A stretch of 64,000 bases of DNA from Streptomyces tropicalis (GTDB taxonomy: Bacteria > Actinomycetota > Actinomycetes > Streptomycetales > Streptomycetaceae), in NCBI RefSeq assembly GCF_029269835.1, contig NZ_JARJBB010000006.1:62001-126000 (forward strand), in the 5' to 3' direction. This document shows, piece by piece, positions 9,885 to 17,018 of the stretch. The notes under the pieces are model-generated. The model was not told the origin of the DNA and made no database searches. It was given only the letters and a program-made list of their open reading frames with translations. A program made the translations under genes and the position numbers. The first letter of the stretch is position 1, and each line of letters opens with the position of its first letter.

Positions 9885-10103
9885 GGGCGGGCCTCCTGGC
9901 GACGCGGCCGGGCGGGTGGTTTCGTCCCTTCCATCCTGCACCCCGCCCGCTCCCGGATGCCACGCTCCGGGCGCGGATCAGGGACATCTCCGGGTCGCCT
10001 CCTCCCCGGGTCCCGCACGGCGGTGGCCCCGGCCGCGCGGGCGGATCCGGTCCGGGCGGTCCCGATGGGGCCGGGCGGCCCCCCGGCTGGGAGACTGGAC
10101 CCC

Positions 10104-10628
10104 ATGAGCGACTCCTCCCCCGTACGCGCCGCCGTCCCGGTACTCGACGTCTGGTGCGAACTCCAGTGCCCGGACTGCCGCACCGCGCTGGACGACCTGC
10201 GCGCCCTGCGCGACCGCTACGGCGACCGGCTGGAGCTGCGGCTGCGGCACTTCCCGCTGGAGAAGCACAAGCACGCCTTCGCCGCCGCGCAGGCCGCCGA
10301 GGAGGCCGCCGTCCAGGGACGGATGTGGCCGTACGTGGAGGCGGTGCTCGGCCGGGTCGAGGAGCTGGACCGCGGGGGCGAGTCCTTCCTGGTCGAGGTC
10401 GCCCGCGAACTGGGCCTGGACGCCGAGGAGTTCGACACCGCCCTGATCGACGGACGGCACATCCTGATCGTCGACGCCGACCAGGCCGAGGGCAGGGCGA
10501 TCGGCGTCACCGGCACGCCGACCTACGTCGTCGGCGGCGAGCGCCTGGACGGCGGCAAGAGCCAGGCGGGCCTGCGCGCGCGGATCGAGGAGATCGTGGA
10601 CCGGCTGTCGGCCGGCCAGAAGGCCTGA
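10104..10628 (+). CDS. DsbA/FrnE-like thioredoxin-fold oxidoreductase
   Basis: 174 aa. The redox motif C22-P-D-C25 sits at the start of the first helix of a thioredoxin fold. A helical insertion follows, and the cis-proline loop is G-T-P-T-Y-V-V near the C-terminus. This layout is the DsbA/FrnE class. There is no signal peptide or lipobox, so it probably acts in the cytoplasm as a disulfide reductase/isomerase or a glutathione/mycothiol-linked enzyme. An extra Cys (C18) lies just before the motif. The ATG at 10104 is the first in-frame start before the domain. It is convergent with the double GNAT gene, with a hairpin between them. Confidence 0.85.
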   Translation: MSDSSPVRAAVPVLDVWCELQCPDCRTALDDLRALRDRYGDRLELRLRHFPLEKHKHAFAAAQAAEEAAVQGRMWPYVEAVLGRVEELDRGGESFLVEVARELGLDAEEFDTALIDGRHILIVDADQAEGRAIGVTGTPTYVVGGERLDGGKSQAGLRARIEEIVDRLSAGQKA

Positions 10629-10632
10629 CCCC

Positions 10633-10662
10633 CCGGGACCGGCCCCGGCGCGGCCGTCCCGG
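10633..10662. terminator. Hairpin terminator between convergent genes
   Basis: An 11-bp stem with one bulged C (10633-10644 with 10652-10662) and a 7-nt loop lies just after the DsbA-like stop and before the stop of the GNAT gene on the other strand. Confidence 0.6.
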
Positions 10663-10676
10663 CCGCAACCGCCCGA

Positions 10677-11507
10677 TTACACCTGGAGCAGCGGCTTGTA
10701 CAGCGCACTCAGCACGGTCGTGTAGCCGAGCGACTCGTAGAGCCGCTCGGCCGGGGTGTTGCCCGCGAACACGTTCAGCCCGAGGACCCGCCGGCCCGCG
10801 GCGACGGCCTGGGCCTCCGCGAGGAGCATCAGCGTGCGGCCGTGCCCGCGCCCGCGGTGGGCGGCGTCCACCTCGACGTCGAAGACGAACCCCCGCTCGT
10901 CGCGCCGTGCCAGCCACAGGACGCCCACCCGGGTGCCCTCGTGCTCCAGGACGCTGAAGCGGGCGTGGGCGGTGGCGAGCCCGTCGGGCAGCAACTGCTC
11001 GAGGTCGCGGCGCGCCTTGGCGCGGGCCTCGGCCTCGGGCACGCCCCGCTCGGCCCAGGTGTGCGCGTAGTGCTCCGCCTCGCTCTCCCGCCACGCGGCG
11101 AACTCCGCCTCGGTCATGGGGCGGGCGACGCTCCCCGGGGGCAGTTCGGGCGGCACCTCGCCGAGCGGCTTCTCCATGCCGCGGTTGCGCAGGACGTAGC
11201 CGAGGGTGCGGGCGAGCCGCAGCGCCTCGGGGGCGTCGGCGGGGACGACCGCCTCGATCTGCCGGCAGCCCCAGCCGCGGACGACCTCCTCCGCGGCCAG
11301 CGCGGCCACCGTGGCCCGGCCGCGGCGCCGGTCGCCCTCCTCGATGCGCAGGTCGTGGACGCGGGCCACCGTGTCGCCGAGGGACGCGGAGGTGCCGAGG
11401 TGGATCACGCCGACGGGCCTGCCGTTCACACAGACCTGGTAGCGGCGGGAGCGGGTGCCGTCGTCGCGGCGCTGAAGCGGCTCGGTCGGCCGCAGAGTCG
11501 TGGTCAT
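10677..11507 (-). CDS. Tandem-GNAT acetyltransferase
   Basis: 276 aa with two GNAT domains. The N-terminal domain (about 20-120) has R-V-H-D-L-R-I followed by R-R-R-G-R-A, an acetyl-CoA pyrophosphate loop. The C-terminal domain (about 130-276) has F-D-V-E-V-D-A-A-H-R-G-R-G-H-G, the full motif A, and ends with N-x2-A-x2-L-Y-E-S-L-G-Y. Both halves keep the loop, unlike many double GNATs in which one is degenerate. The substrate is unknown. The start at 11507 follows an 86-nt gap from pabC on the same strand. No good Shine-Dalgarno is visible, so co-transcription with pabC is possible. Confidence 0.85.
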   Translation of the reverse strand: MTTTLRPTEPLQRRDDGTRSRRYQVCVNGRPVGVIHLGTSASLGDTVARVHDLRIEEGDRRRGRATVAALAAEEVVRGWGCRQIEAVVPADAPEALRLARTLGYVLRNRGMEKPLGEVPPELPPGSVARPMTEAEFAAWRESEAEHYAHTWAERGVPEAEARAKARRDLEQLLPDGLATAHARFSVLEHEGTRVGVLWLARRDERGFVFDVEVDAAHRGRGHGRTLMLLAEAQAVAAGRRVLGLNVFAGNTPAERLYESLGYTTVLSALYKPLLQV

Positions 11508-11593
11508 CAGGGGTGTTCTACCCGGTGGGCGGTCCGGCGTCAGCCCCTTTTCCCCTCGGGGGACGGACCGCGGACGCCCGGGAGGGCAGCGGT

Positions 11594-12415
11594 CTACGGA
11601 TCCAGGTCGTCGCCGGAGCGCTCCTGGAAGATGCGCATGGCCTTGGCGGTCACCGGGCCCGGGGCGCCGGGCAGTTCGCGCCCGTCGATCCGGTGCACCG
11701 CCTGGACGTCGCGCAGGGTCGAGGTGAGGAAGACCTCGTCGGCCCGCTCCAGCACGTCCAGCGGCAGGTCGGTCTCCTGCGCGCCGGTCCACTCGGCGGC
11801 CAGCGCGCGCGTGATGCCGGCGAGGCAGCCGGAGGCGAGCGGCGGGGTGTGGATCTCGCCGTCGAGGACGACGAACACGTTGGACCCGGTGCCCTCGCAC
11901 AGCTGCCCGACGGTGTTGGCGAAGAGGGCCTCGGAGGCGCCCTGCCGGTGGGCGCGGTCGAGGGCCACGACGTTCTCCGCGTACGAGGTGGTCTTCAGAC
12001 CGGTGAGCGCGCCCCGCTCGTTGCGCGTCCAGGGGACCGTGATCACGGCGGTGGAGTCCGGGCGCCGGGTGGTCGCCCCGAGGGCGATCACGAGGGTGGG
12101 GCCGTCCTCGCCGCGGTCCGAACCGAGCGGGCCGTGGCCCCCGGTGTAGGTGATCCGCAGCCGGCCCAGCGCCATCGGGTTGGCCTCGAGGACGGCCGCA
12201 CAGCCGCGCCGCACCTCGTCGAGGTCGGGGTCGGGCAGGCCCAGGCCGCGCGCCGAGCGGGTCAGCCGGTCCAGGTGCCGGGTCAGCGCGAAGGTCCTGC
12301 CGCCGGCCGTCTTCACCGTCTCGAAGATGCCGTCGCCCACGGTCAGCCCGTGGTCGAGGACCGAGACGCGGGCGGTCCCGATGTCCTGCAACCCGCCGTC
12401 GAGCCAGATCTTCAC
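11594..12415 (-). CDS. pabC: Aminodeoxychorismate lyase / class IV aminotransferase
   Basis: 273 aa. This is a fold-type IV PLP enzyme: F31-E-T-V early, PLP lysine K141 in G-L-K-T-T-S-Y-A-E-N, and the phosphate-binding E-G-T-G-S-N-V loop near 174-180. Next to a PabB-like chorismate enzyme its most likely reaction is conversion of 4-amino-4-deoxychorismate to p-aminobenzoate plus pyruvate in folate synthesis. Branched-chain or D-amino-acid transaminases share the fold, so the assignment rests on context. Its GTG overlaps the pabB stop by 4 bp (GTGA), so the two are translationally coupled. Confidence 0.85.
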   Translation of the reverse strand: MKIWLDGGLQDIGTARVSVLDHGLTVGDGIFETVKTAGGRTFALTRHLDRLTRSARGLGLPDPDLDEVRRGCAAVLEANPMALGRLRITYTGGHGPLGSDRGEDGPTLVIALGATTRRPDSTAVITVPWTRNERGALTGLKTTSYAENVVALDRAHRQGASEALFANTVGQLCEGTGSNVFVVLDGEIHTPPLASGCLAGITRALAAEWTGAQETDLPLDVLERADEVFLTSTLRDVQAVHRIDGRELPGAPGPVTAKAMRIFQERSGDDLDP

Positions 12416-13467
12416 GTCACCAGTCCCTCTCCGATGTCCTCGTGTGCACCCGACGCTACCGCGAGCAGCCGGGCCGCCTTGAGCTCGGTCTCCCGCCACT
12501 CCCCCTCGGCGTCGGAGTCCCAGGTGATCCCCGCGCCGGCGCCGAAACGCAGCACCGGCGGCCCCGCGGCGGGCCGGTCGATCCAGAAGGTGCGGATGCC
12601 GACGGCGAGCTCGCCGGTGCCGCGGTCGGCGTCGACCCAGCCGATGCCCCCGCAGTACGGCCCGCGGGGCGCGGTCTCCAGGGCGTCGATGATCCGCAGG
12701 GCGCTCGACTTGGGGGCTCCGGTGATCGAGCCGGCCGGGAAGGCGGCGTCCAGCAGCTCCGGCCAGCCGGTCCCGGGGCGCAGCTCGCCGCGGACCGTGG
12801 AGACGAGGTGGACCAGGCCGGGGTGCTTCTCCACGGCGCAGAGGTCGGGCACGGAGACGGTGCCGGTGGCGCAGACACGCCCGATGTCGTTGCGGACCAG
12901 GTCCACGATCATCACGTTCTCGGCGTAGTCCTTCTCCAGCAGCTCGGCCTCGGTGCGGGCGGTGCCCTTGATCGGGCCGGACTCCACGGTCGCGCCCGCG
13001 CGGCGCAGGAAGAGCTCGGGCGAGGCGGTGGCGATCTCGACGCCGTGCGCCGGCAGACGGATCGTCCCTGCGTAGGGGGCCGGGTTGCCGCGGGCCAGCA
13101 CGGCGGTGAGGGCGTCCACGTCCGCGTCGGGCGGGACCGGGGCGGAGAGCACCCGGCACAGGTTCACCTGGTAGACCGCGCCGGTGGCGATGTGCTCCCG
13201 GATCCGCCGCACCCCGGCCGTGTACCCGGCGCGGTCCAGGGACGACGTCCAGTCGCCGACCGCCGGCCCCCGCCACCGTCCCGGCCGCGGCGCGGGCACG
13301 GGCTCCTCCCGCACGTCCCGGAAGCGGGCGCAGGTCAGCCGGCCCTCGTAGTCCGCGGCGACGGCCCAGAAACCGGCGGAGTCCAGGGCGGCGGGATCGT
13401 CGGTGACGTCGATCAGGCCGGTGGCGACGCGGTCGCCGAAGCGGGCGAGAGGTGGGCGGTGGAGCAC
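12412..13467 (-). CDS. pabB: Aminodeoxychorismate synthase component I (chorismate-binding)
   Basis: 351 aa. The chorismate-binding core shows the P-I-K-G-T motif, whose lysine is diagnostic of aminodeoxychorismate synthase rather than anthranilate synthase. It also has D-L-V-R-N-D-I-G-R and G-S-I-T-G-A-P-K. It lacks a glutaminase domain, so ammonia must come from a separate PabA. It is shorter at the N-terminus than E. coli PabB (about 450 aa), a form common in actinobacteria. GTG 13467 starts at MLHRPPLARFGD; upstream sequence is non-coding. It couples to pabC through a 4-bp overlap. It supplies p-aminobenzoate to folate synthesis. Confidence 0.87.
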   Translation of the reverse strand: MLHRPPLARFGDRVATGLIDVTDDPAALDSAGFWAVAADYEGRLTCARFRDVREEPVPAPRPGRWRGPAVGDWTSSLDRAGYTAGVRRIREHIATGAVYQVNLCRVLSAPVPPDADVDALTAVLARGNPAPYAGTIRLPAHGVEIATASPELFLRRAGATVESGPIKGTARTEAELLEKDYAENVMIVDLVRNDIGRVCATGTVSVPDLCAVEKHPGLVHLVSTVRGELRPGTGWPELLDAAFPAGSITGAPKSSALRIIDALETAPRGPYCGGIGWVDADRGTGELAVGIRTFWIDRPAAGPPVLRFGAGAGITWDSDAEGEWRETELKAARLLAVASGAHEDIGEGLVT

Positions 13468-13564
13468 GCCGTCGAGTCTAGGACGGGTGTCCGGCCGGCG
13501 GCCCGGACGTGTCCTTCCGGGTGCCCCGCGGGCACGCAGCGCAGCACGCTGCACAAACGCGTTT

Positions 13565-13592
13565 TTGTACTGGCCCGGGAATCCGCTAGAGT
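13565..13592 (+). promoter_or_regulatory. Promoter of the tRNA cluster
   Basis: TTGTAC (13565-13570), a 16-nt spacer and TAGAGT (13587-13592) fit the major vegetative (HrdB-type) promoter. It lies about 40 nt before the first tRNA, in a locally AT-rich patch of a GC-rich chromosome. Confidence 0.75.
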
Positions 13593-13633
13593 TCAACACG
13601 TCGCCGGGACGCGCAAGCGGCCCGAAACGACAG

Positions 13634-13706
13634 GCGGACGTAGCTCAGTTGGTAGAGCGCAACCTTGCCAAGGTTGAGGTCGCGAGTTCGAGCCTCGTCG
13701 TCCGCT
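13634..13706 (+). tRNA. tRNA-Gly(GCC)
   Basis: 73 nt. The acceptor GCGGACG pairs with CGTCCGC, discriminator T. The anticodon stem CAACC/GGTTG closes the loop TTGCCAA, anticodon GCC. It is first in a five-tRNA transcript. CCA is not encoded. Confidence 0.95.
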
Positions 13707-13743
13707 CGAAGGAAGATGGGGACTCACGGTCCCCTACACTCCT

Positions 13744-13814
13744 GGTGGAGTGGCCGAGAGGCGAGGCAACGGCCTGCAAAGCCGTCTACACGGGTTCAAA
13801 TCCCGTCTCCACCT
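13744..13814 (+). tRNA. tRNA-Cys(GCA)
   Basis: 71 nt. The acceptor GGTGGAG pairs with CTCCACC, with discriminator T as usual for tRNA-Cys. The anticodon loop CTGCAAA gives GCA. Unlike its neighbours it is followed directly by CCA (13815-13817), so the 3' end appears to be genome-encoded here. Confidence 0.95.
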
Positions 13815-13818
13815 CCAA

Positions 13819-13890
13819 GGACGATTAGCTCAGCGGGAGAGCGCTTCCCTGACACGGAAGAGGTCACTGGTTCAATCCCAGTATCGTCCA
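13819..13890 (+). tRNA. tRNA-Val(GAC), copy 1
   Basis: 72 nt. The acceptor GGACGAT pairs with ATCGTCC, discriminator A. The anticodon stem CTTCC/GGAAG closes the loop CTGACAC, anticodon GAC. It begins only 4 nt after the tRNA-Cys body, so the spacer is nearly nil. Confidence 0.95.
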
Positions 13891-13928
13891 CTGGACCTGC
13901 GGGTCCGCCCCGGATCGCATGATCCCCC

Positions 13929-14000
13929 GCGCGATTAGCTCAGCGGGAGAGCGCTTCCCTGACACGGAAGAGGTCACTGGTTCAATCCCAGTATCGCGCA
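13929..14000 (+). tRNA. tRNA-Val(GAC), copy 2, variant acceptor stem
   Basis: 72 nt. The body is the same as copies 1 and 3, but the acceptor is GCGCGAT paired with ATCGCGC, so two base pairs have changed on both sides at once. Discriminator A; anticodon GAC. Confidence 0.95.
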
Positions 14001-14034
14001 CGCAGTGCCCGTGATCCCCGGATCACGGCCCCGC

Positions 14035-14106
14035 GGACGATTAGCTCAGCGGGAGAGCGCTTCCCTGACACGGAAGAGGTCACTGGTTCAATCCCAGTAT
14101 CGTCCA
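14035..14106 (+). tRNA. tRNA-Val(GAC), copy 3
   Basis: 72 nt, identical to copy 1. It is last in the cluster; a strong terminator follows 8 nt later. Confidence 0.95.
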
Positions 14107-14113
14107 CACCTCG

Positions 14114-14140
14114 AAGCCCCCGGTCCCCGACCGGGGGCTT
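14114..14140 (+). terminator. Terminator of the tRNA cluster
   Basis: A perfect 12-bp stem (14114-14125 with 14129-14140) with a CCC loop is followed by TCT, ending the Gly-Cys-Val-Val-Val transcript. The A/T ends allow it to act on the opposite strand too, for the zinc-ribbon gene. Confidence 0.85.
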
Positions 14141-14207
14141 TCTGCATGCGCGGCACCGGAACGGCCCCCGCGGCCCCGGGAGGGGCTGCGGGGGCTCCGC
14201 GGCGGGC

Positions 14208-14504
14208 TCAGCTGGAGAACAGCATGTGCCCGAAGCTCTTGTGGCGGTGGTGGTCGTAGTGCCCGTGGCCGTGGCCGCCGCCGTGGTGGCCGCCGTGCGG
14301 GGCGCCCCAGGCGGGAGCGGCCGGGTACGCCTGCGGCGCGGGCGGGGGCGGCGGCGCGGGCTGCGACCACTGCGACTCCAGGCGGGTCAGCGCCTCCAGC
14401 TCGCCGTAGTCGAGGAAGATGCCGCGGCAGCCGCTGCACTGCTCGATCTGGACGCCGTTGCGGTTGTAGGTGTGCATCGGCGCATGGCATTTCGGACACT
14501 GCAT
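14208..14504 (-). CDS. TFIIB-type zinc ribbon protein with His-rich tail
   Basis: 98 aa. The N-terminal about 45 residues form a zinc ribbon: C3-P-K-C6 and C-S-G-C, followed by G-I-F-L-D-Y-G-E-L-E-A-L, the standard end of the zf-TFIIB family. A Pro/Ala linker leads to a tail with about 14 histidines in 25 residues between Gly and Tyr, which looks like a nickel, zinc or cobalt binding tail. AGGAG lies about 11 nt before the ATG at 14504. Cytosolic; the function of the family is unknown. It is downstream of the APH-fold gene on the same strand. Confidence 0.88.
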   Translation of the reverse strand: MQCPKCHAPMHTYNRNGVQIEQCSGCRGIFLDYGELEALTRLESQWSQPAPPPPPAPQAYPAAPAWGAPHGGHHGGGHGHGHYDHHRHKSFGHMLFSS

Positions 14505-14584
14505 GGTCGGCTCAACTCCTGCTCGGTCGGTCCTGCTTCGCGTATCGCCAGGACAGACTCCGTTCGGCTGCGGTCGGTTGCACC

Positions 14585-15577
14585 CTACGGGCGCTCGCCG
14601 TCGGCCAACTCGGCGGGACGGCGGCTCATTCGGTCGCACGCGTCGACCGGCGCCTGCTCCACCTCGTCCAGCGGGCGGCCCGCCGCGGCCGCCCGGACGA
14701 CGGACCGGGCGGCGGTCTGCACGGTGAGGGCCCGGGCCGGGGCGTCCAGGTCCGGCCACGGGTCGCCGTCGGCGGGCACCGCGGGTCCGCCGGCCGCACG
14801 GTAGGCGCCCAGGAAGCGCGCCCACTCCTCCGGAGGCAGCAGACCGCAGGCGAACCAGGCCGCCGGCCGCGCCAGGTCCCAGGCACCGGCGCCGGCGCCG
14901 AGGTCGTCCACGTCGATGAGGACCCAGGGACCGTCGGGTGCCGGGTGGCGCACGAGCTGGCCCAGGTGGAAGTCGCCGTGGCACAGGACGGCGGGTCCCG
15001 GCGGGGGCTCCTCGGCCCGTGCCCACGCGGGCAGGGTGCGCCAGGCACGCAGCACGGGACGGGCGGCCGGGTGGCCCGGCGCCTCGGCCCGCAGGCGGGC
15101 GAGGGCCTCGGCCGCCCTCGCGGGGCCGCGCATCGGGGGCAGGGTTCGCCCGGCCGGGGCCGGGTGGGCGGTGGACGGCCCGGCACGTGGCGGGGCGGCG
15201 TCGACCGGGGTGCGGTGCAGGCGGGCGAGGAGGGCGGCGGCGGCCTCCCAGGGGGCGGTGTCCGGGGCGTCGGGGTCCACCGGGGTCCCGTGGGGCCAGC
15301 AGGTGACCGGACGGCCGTGGAGGACCTCGGCGGCCGGGGTGAGCGGGGGCAGCAGGACCCCGGGAAGCCGGGCGGCCACCGCGAGGCGCAGGGCGAGCGC
15401 GCCCGCGTCGGTGCCGGGGGCGTGCGCCTTGGCGACGGCGCCCGCGTGCCGGACGACGGTGGCGTCGGGCCGGTCGGCGAGGGTGCCGGCAGGGTGGCAC
15501 GGGCACCCGGCGCCCGGGGCGGTGTGCACCGCGGCCCGGGCGCGGGCGGCCAGGGCGGCCTGAAGGTCTTCGGTCAC
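14585..15577 (-). CDS. APH-fold phosphotransferase (aminoglycoside phosphotransferase family)
   Basis: 330 aa. The catalytic loop is C-H-G-D-F-H-L-G-Q-L (Brenner motif, Asp as base), followed by L-I-D-V-D-D, the metal-binding segment, in the C-terminal half. The N-terminal lobe contains a possible ATP-binding lysine in G-A-V-A-K-A-H. The family phosphorylates small molecules such as sugars, choline or antibiotics. A resistance role is not implied: the protein is Ala/Pro-rich, sits in core chromosome and has no resistance neighbours. GTG 15577 has GAGGGGG about 4 nt upstream. Confidence 0.83.
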   Translation of the reverse strand: MTEDLQAALAARARAAVHTAPGAGCPCHPAGTLADRPDATVVRHAGAVAKAHAPGTDAGALALRLAVAARLPGVLLPPLTPAAEVLHGRPVTCWPHGTPVDPDAPDTAPWEAAAALLARLHRTPVDAAPPRAGPSTAHPAPAGRTLPPMRGPARAAEALARLRAEAPGHPAARPVLRAWRTLPAWARAEEPPPGPAVLCHGDFHLGQLVRHPAPDGPWVLIDVDDLGAGAGAWDLARPAAWFACGLLPPEEWARFLGAYRAAGGPAVPADGDPWPDLDAPARALTVQTAARSVVRAAAAGRPLDEVEQAPVDACDRMSRRPAELADGERP

Positions 15578-15880
15578 GGGTCCCCCTCGTCCTCGGGCCG
15601 CGATCGCGCCCCGCACGCCGCGCGCTGCTGCCGATGCGGCCACCCTGCTGCCGGTACGGCCGCCGTACGGTCGGCCCGGCCGCCGGGCGCAGGCCGTGCG
15701 GCGCGGGTGTGCCCGGCGTCCGCGGACCCGGCGTCCGCCGTGCGGCGGGTACGTCCGCATACGCACGCCGGATGACGCCGTCCCGCTGCAGGGCGGTTCC
15801 GCAGGCGAGGGTACGGGGCCGGACGGGCGGCGGTGCAGGGGCCGGGTGGTAGGGCGACGGGACGGGCGGTGCCGTGCGCA

Positions 15881-15941
15881 GGAATGCGGAGGCGGGACGG
15901 GCGGTCTCGTCCGCCGGAATGCGGAGGCGGGGAGGGGCGGT
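15881..15941. repeat. Two-copy direct repeat, 35-bp period
   Basis: GGAATGCGGAGGCGGG occurs at 15881 and again at 15916, each followed by a related GGGCGGTC stretch. The copies differ by a few bases. A looser copy of the GACGGGCGG part precedes them. It looks like local duplication in non-coding DNA. Confidence 0.55.
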
Positions 15942-16029
15942 CGTGCGCCGGCGGCGGAGTGAGGCGGACGGTCTCGCGCGCCGGGATGCCGGGTGCGGGC
16001 CGGGGCGCGGGGACGCCGCGCACACAGCA

Positions 16030-16061
16030 ATGCCGGCGCAGCTCCCCAGCTGCGCCGGCAT
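16030..16061. terminator. Strong hairpin downstream of the 68-aa membrane gene
   Basis: A perfect 14-bp stem (16030-16043 with 16048-16061) closes on a CCCC loop. It lies 89 nt past the stop of the membrane gene at 16150 on its strand, with no T-run. Confidence 0.6.
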
Positions 16062-16149
16062 CTGTGCCGTCCGCCGTACCCCCGTCCCCACGGGGTTTCA
16101 TGGGTGGATGTCCCCGCCCGGACCGCTCTTCCGGGCCTGGGGTCGCCGC

Positions 16150-16356
16150 TCAGCGCCCCAGCATCACGCCCACGGACGACGCCTGAGTGGCCACCGTCTC
16201 CCAGCCGTCGAAGACGAGCAGGAGCAGGGCCGCCAGGGGAAGGGCCATCAGCGTCGCCACCAGGGGGTGGCGGCGGCCCGGGCGGCTGCGGCGGAGCACG
16301 GCGTACGCGCCGCGCCCCTCCGTGCGGAACGGTGTCCGCGCTGCCGTGTGGGCCAT
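16150..16356 (-). CDS. Small membrane protein (68 aa)
   Basis: 68 aa. A basic N-terminus (R-R-S-R-P-G-R-R) precedes one transmembrane segment around PLVATLMALPLAALLLLVFD, and a short polar tail ends SSVGVMLGR. By the positive-inside rule the N-terminus is cytoplasmic. GGAGAAGG lies about 4-10 nt before the ATG at 16356, a good start. I do not recognise a family. It is a single gene, divergent from the kinase region. Confidence 0.7.
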   Translation of the reverse strand: MAHTAARTPFRTEGRGAYAVLRRSRPGRRHPLVATLMALPLAALLLLVFDGWETVATQASSVGVMLGR

Positions 16357-17018
16357 GGTCCTTCTCCCGACCGTCTGTGCTGACCGCGGTCTGTCTGTGT
16401 GTGTCCGCCGTGCTCCCAGGTGCACCCGGTCTCCCGGCGCTCCTGGAGCGGCGGGTGTCCGACCTCGGGGGACGAGTACCGCACCCGCCGCTTGACCTCA
16501 AATCTAGGCCCGGCGGGGACGGCGGACGTCATGCCCTCGTACCGATTGCCGGGCCTCCCGGAGGATGAGCCGTGCCGTGGTGCGTACTCCCCTGGGTGGA
16601 GACGCGTCCGCCGGTCTCGGGGTCTTCCCCGAGAGGGTCTCCGGTGAGGGGCGGTTCACCGGACCGCCCCGGCCGGGTGCGCGTGACTTCGCTCACGCGC
16701 ACGGCGTCCGGGCGGCCCCCGGGCACCCCGTCGCGGCCCGTCCGGACGGCCTCCCGAGGAGCTCCGCCCCGGGCGTGGCGGACCGTCCTGGCCGGTGCCC
16801 GAAGATCCTCCGTGACGTCTCCAATCCCCCTGGCACGCCCGGCGGTTGCGCTCTGCCGGGCGGCCGGTCCGGGTGGCCTCCCGCGGTCCTGACCTTCCTT
16901 CAACTGTCCTGTCCGGTAGAGACAATCGATCGGGCCGAGAGGGCGCGGCCTCTGCGCGTGGACGGTCCCGGAAACGTAAGCTGTGGCTCGTCACAGGGAC
17001 CGGGCAGCGGGGATGAAC
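16357..17018. other. Long intergenic region upstream of the Ser/Thr kinase
   Basis: About 660 nt with no gene I can support on either strand. The patch 16895-16985 is less GC-rich (TTCAACTG..., GGTAGAGACAATCGATC) and is the likely kinase promoter region. I see no clear -35/-10 pair. Confidence 0.4.

Larger units (their letters stand above)
15578..16149. other. Non-coding, repeat-bearing gap
   Basis: 572 nt with no supportable gene. It holds a short direct repeat (15881-15941) and a strong hairpin (16030-16061). Long frames here are Arg/Pro/Gly-rich with no start signal. Confidence 0.5.

Noticed and set aside
14585..15577. Aminoglycoside resistance gene
   Set aside because: The fold is right but the family is broad; the setting is core chromosome with no transfer or resistance genes nearby.
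15578..16149. CRISPR array
   Set aside because: There are only two short degenerate repeats and no spacers of constant length; no cas genes are present in the window.
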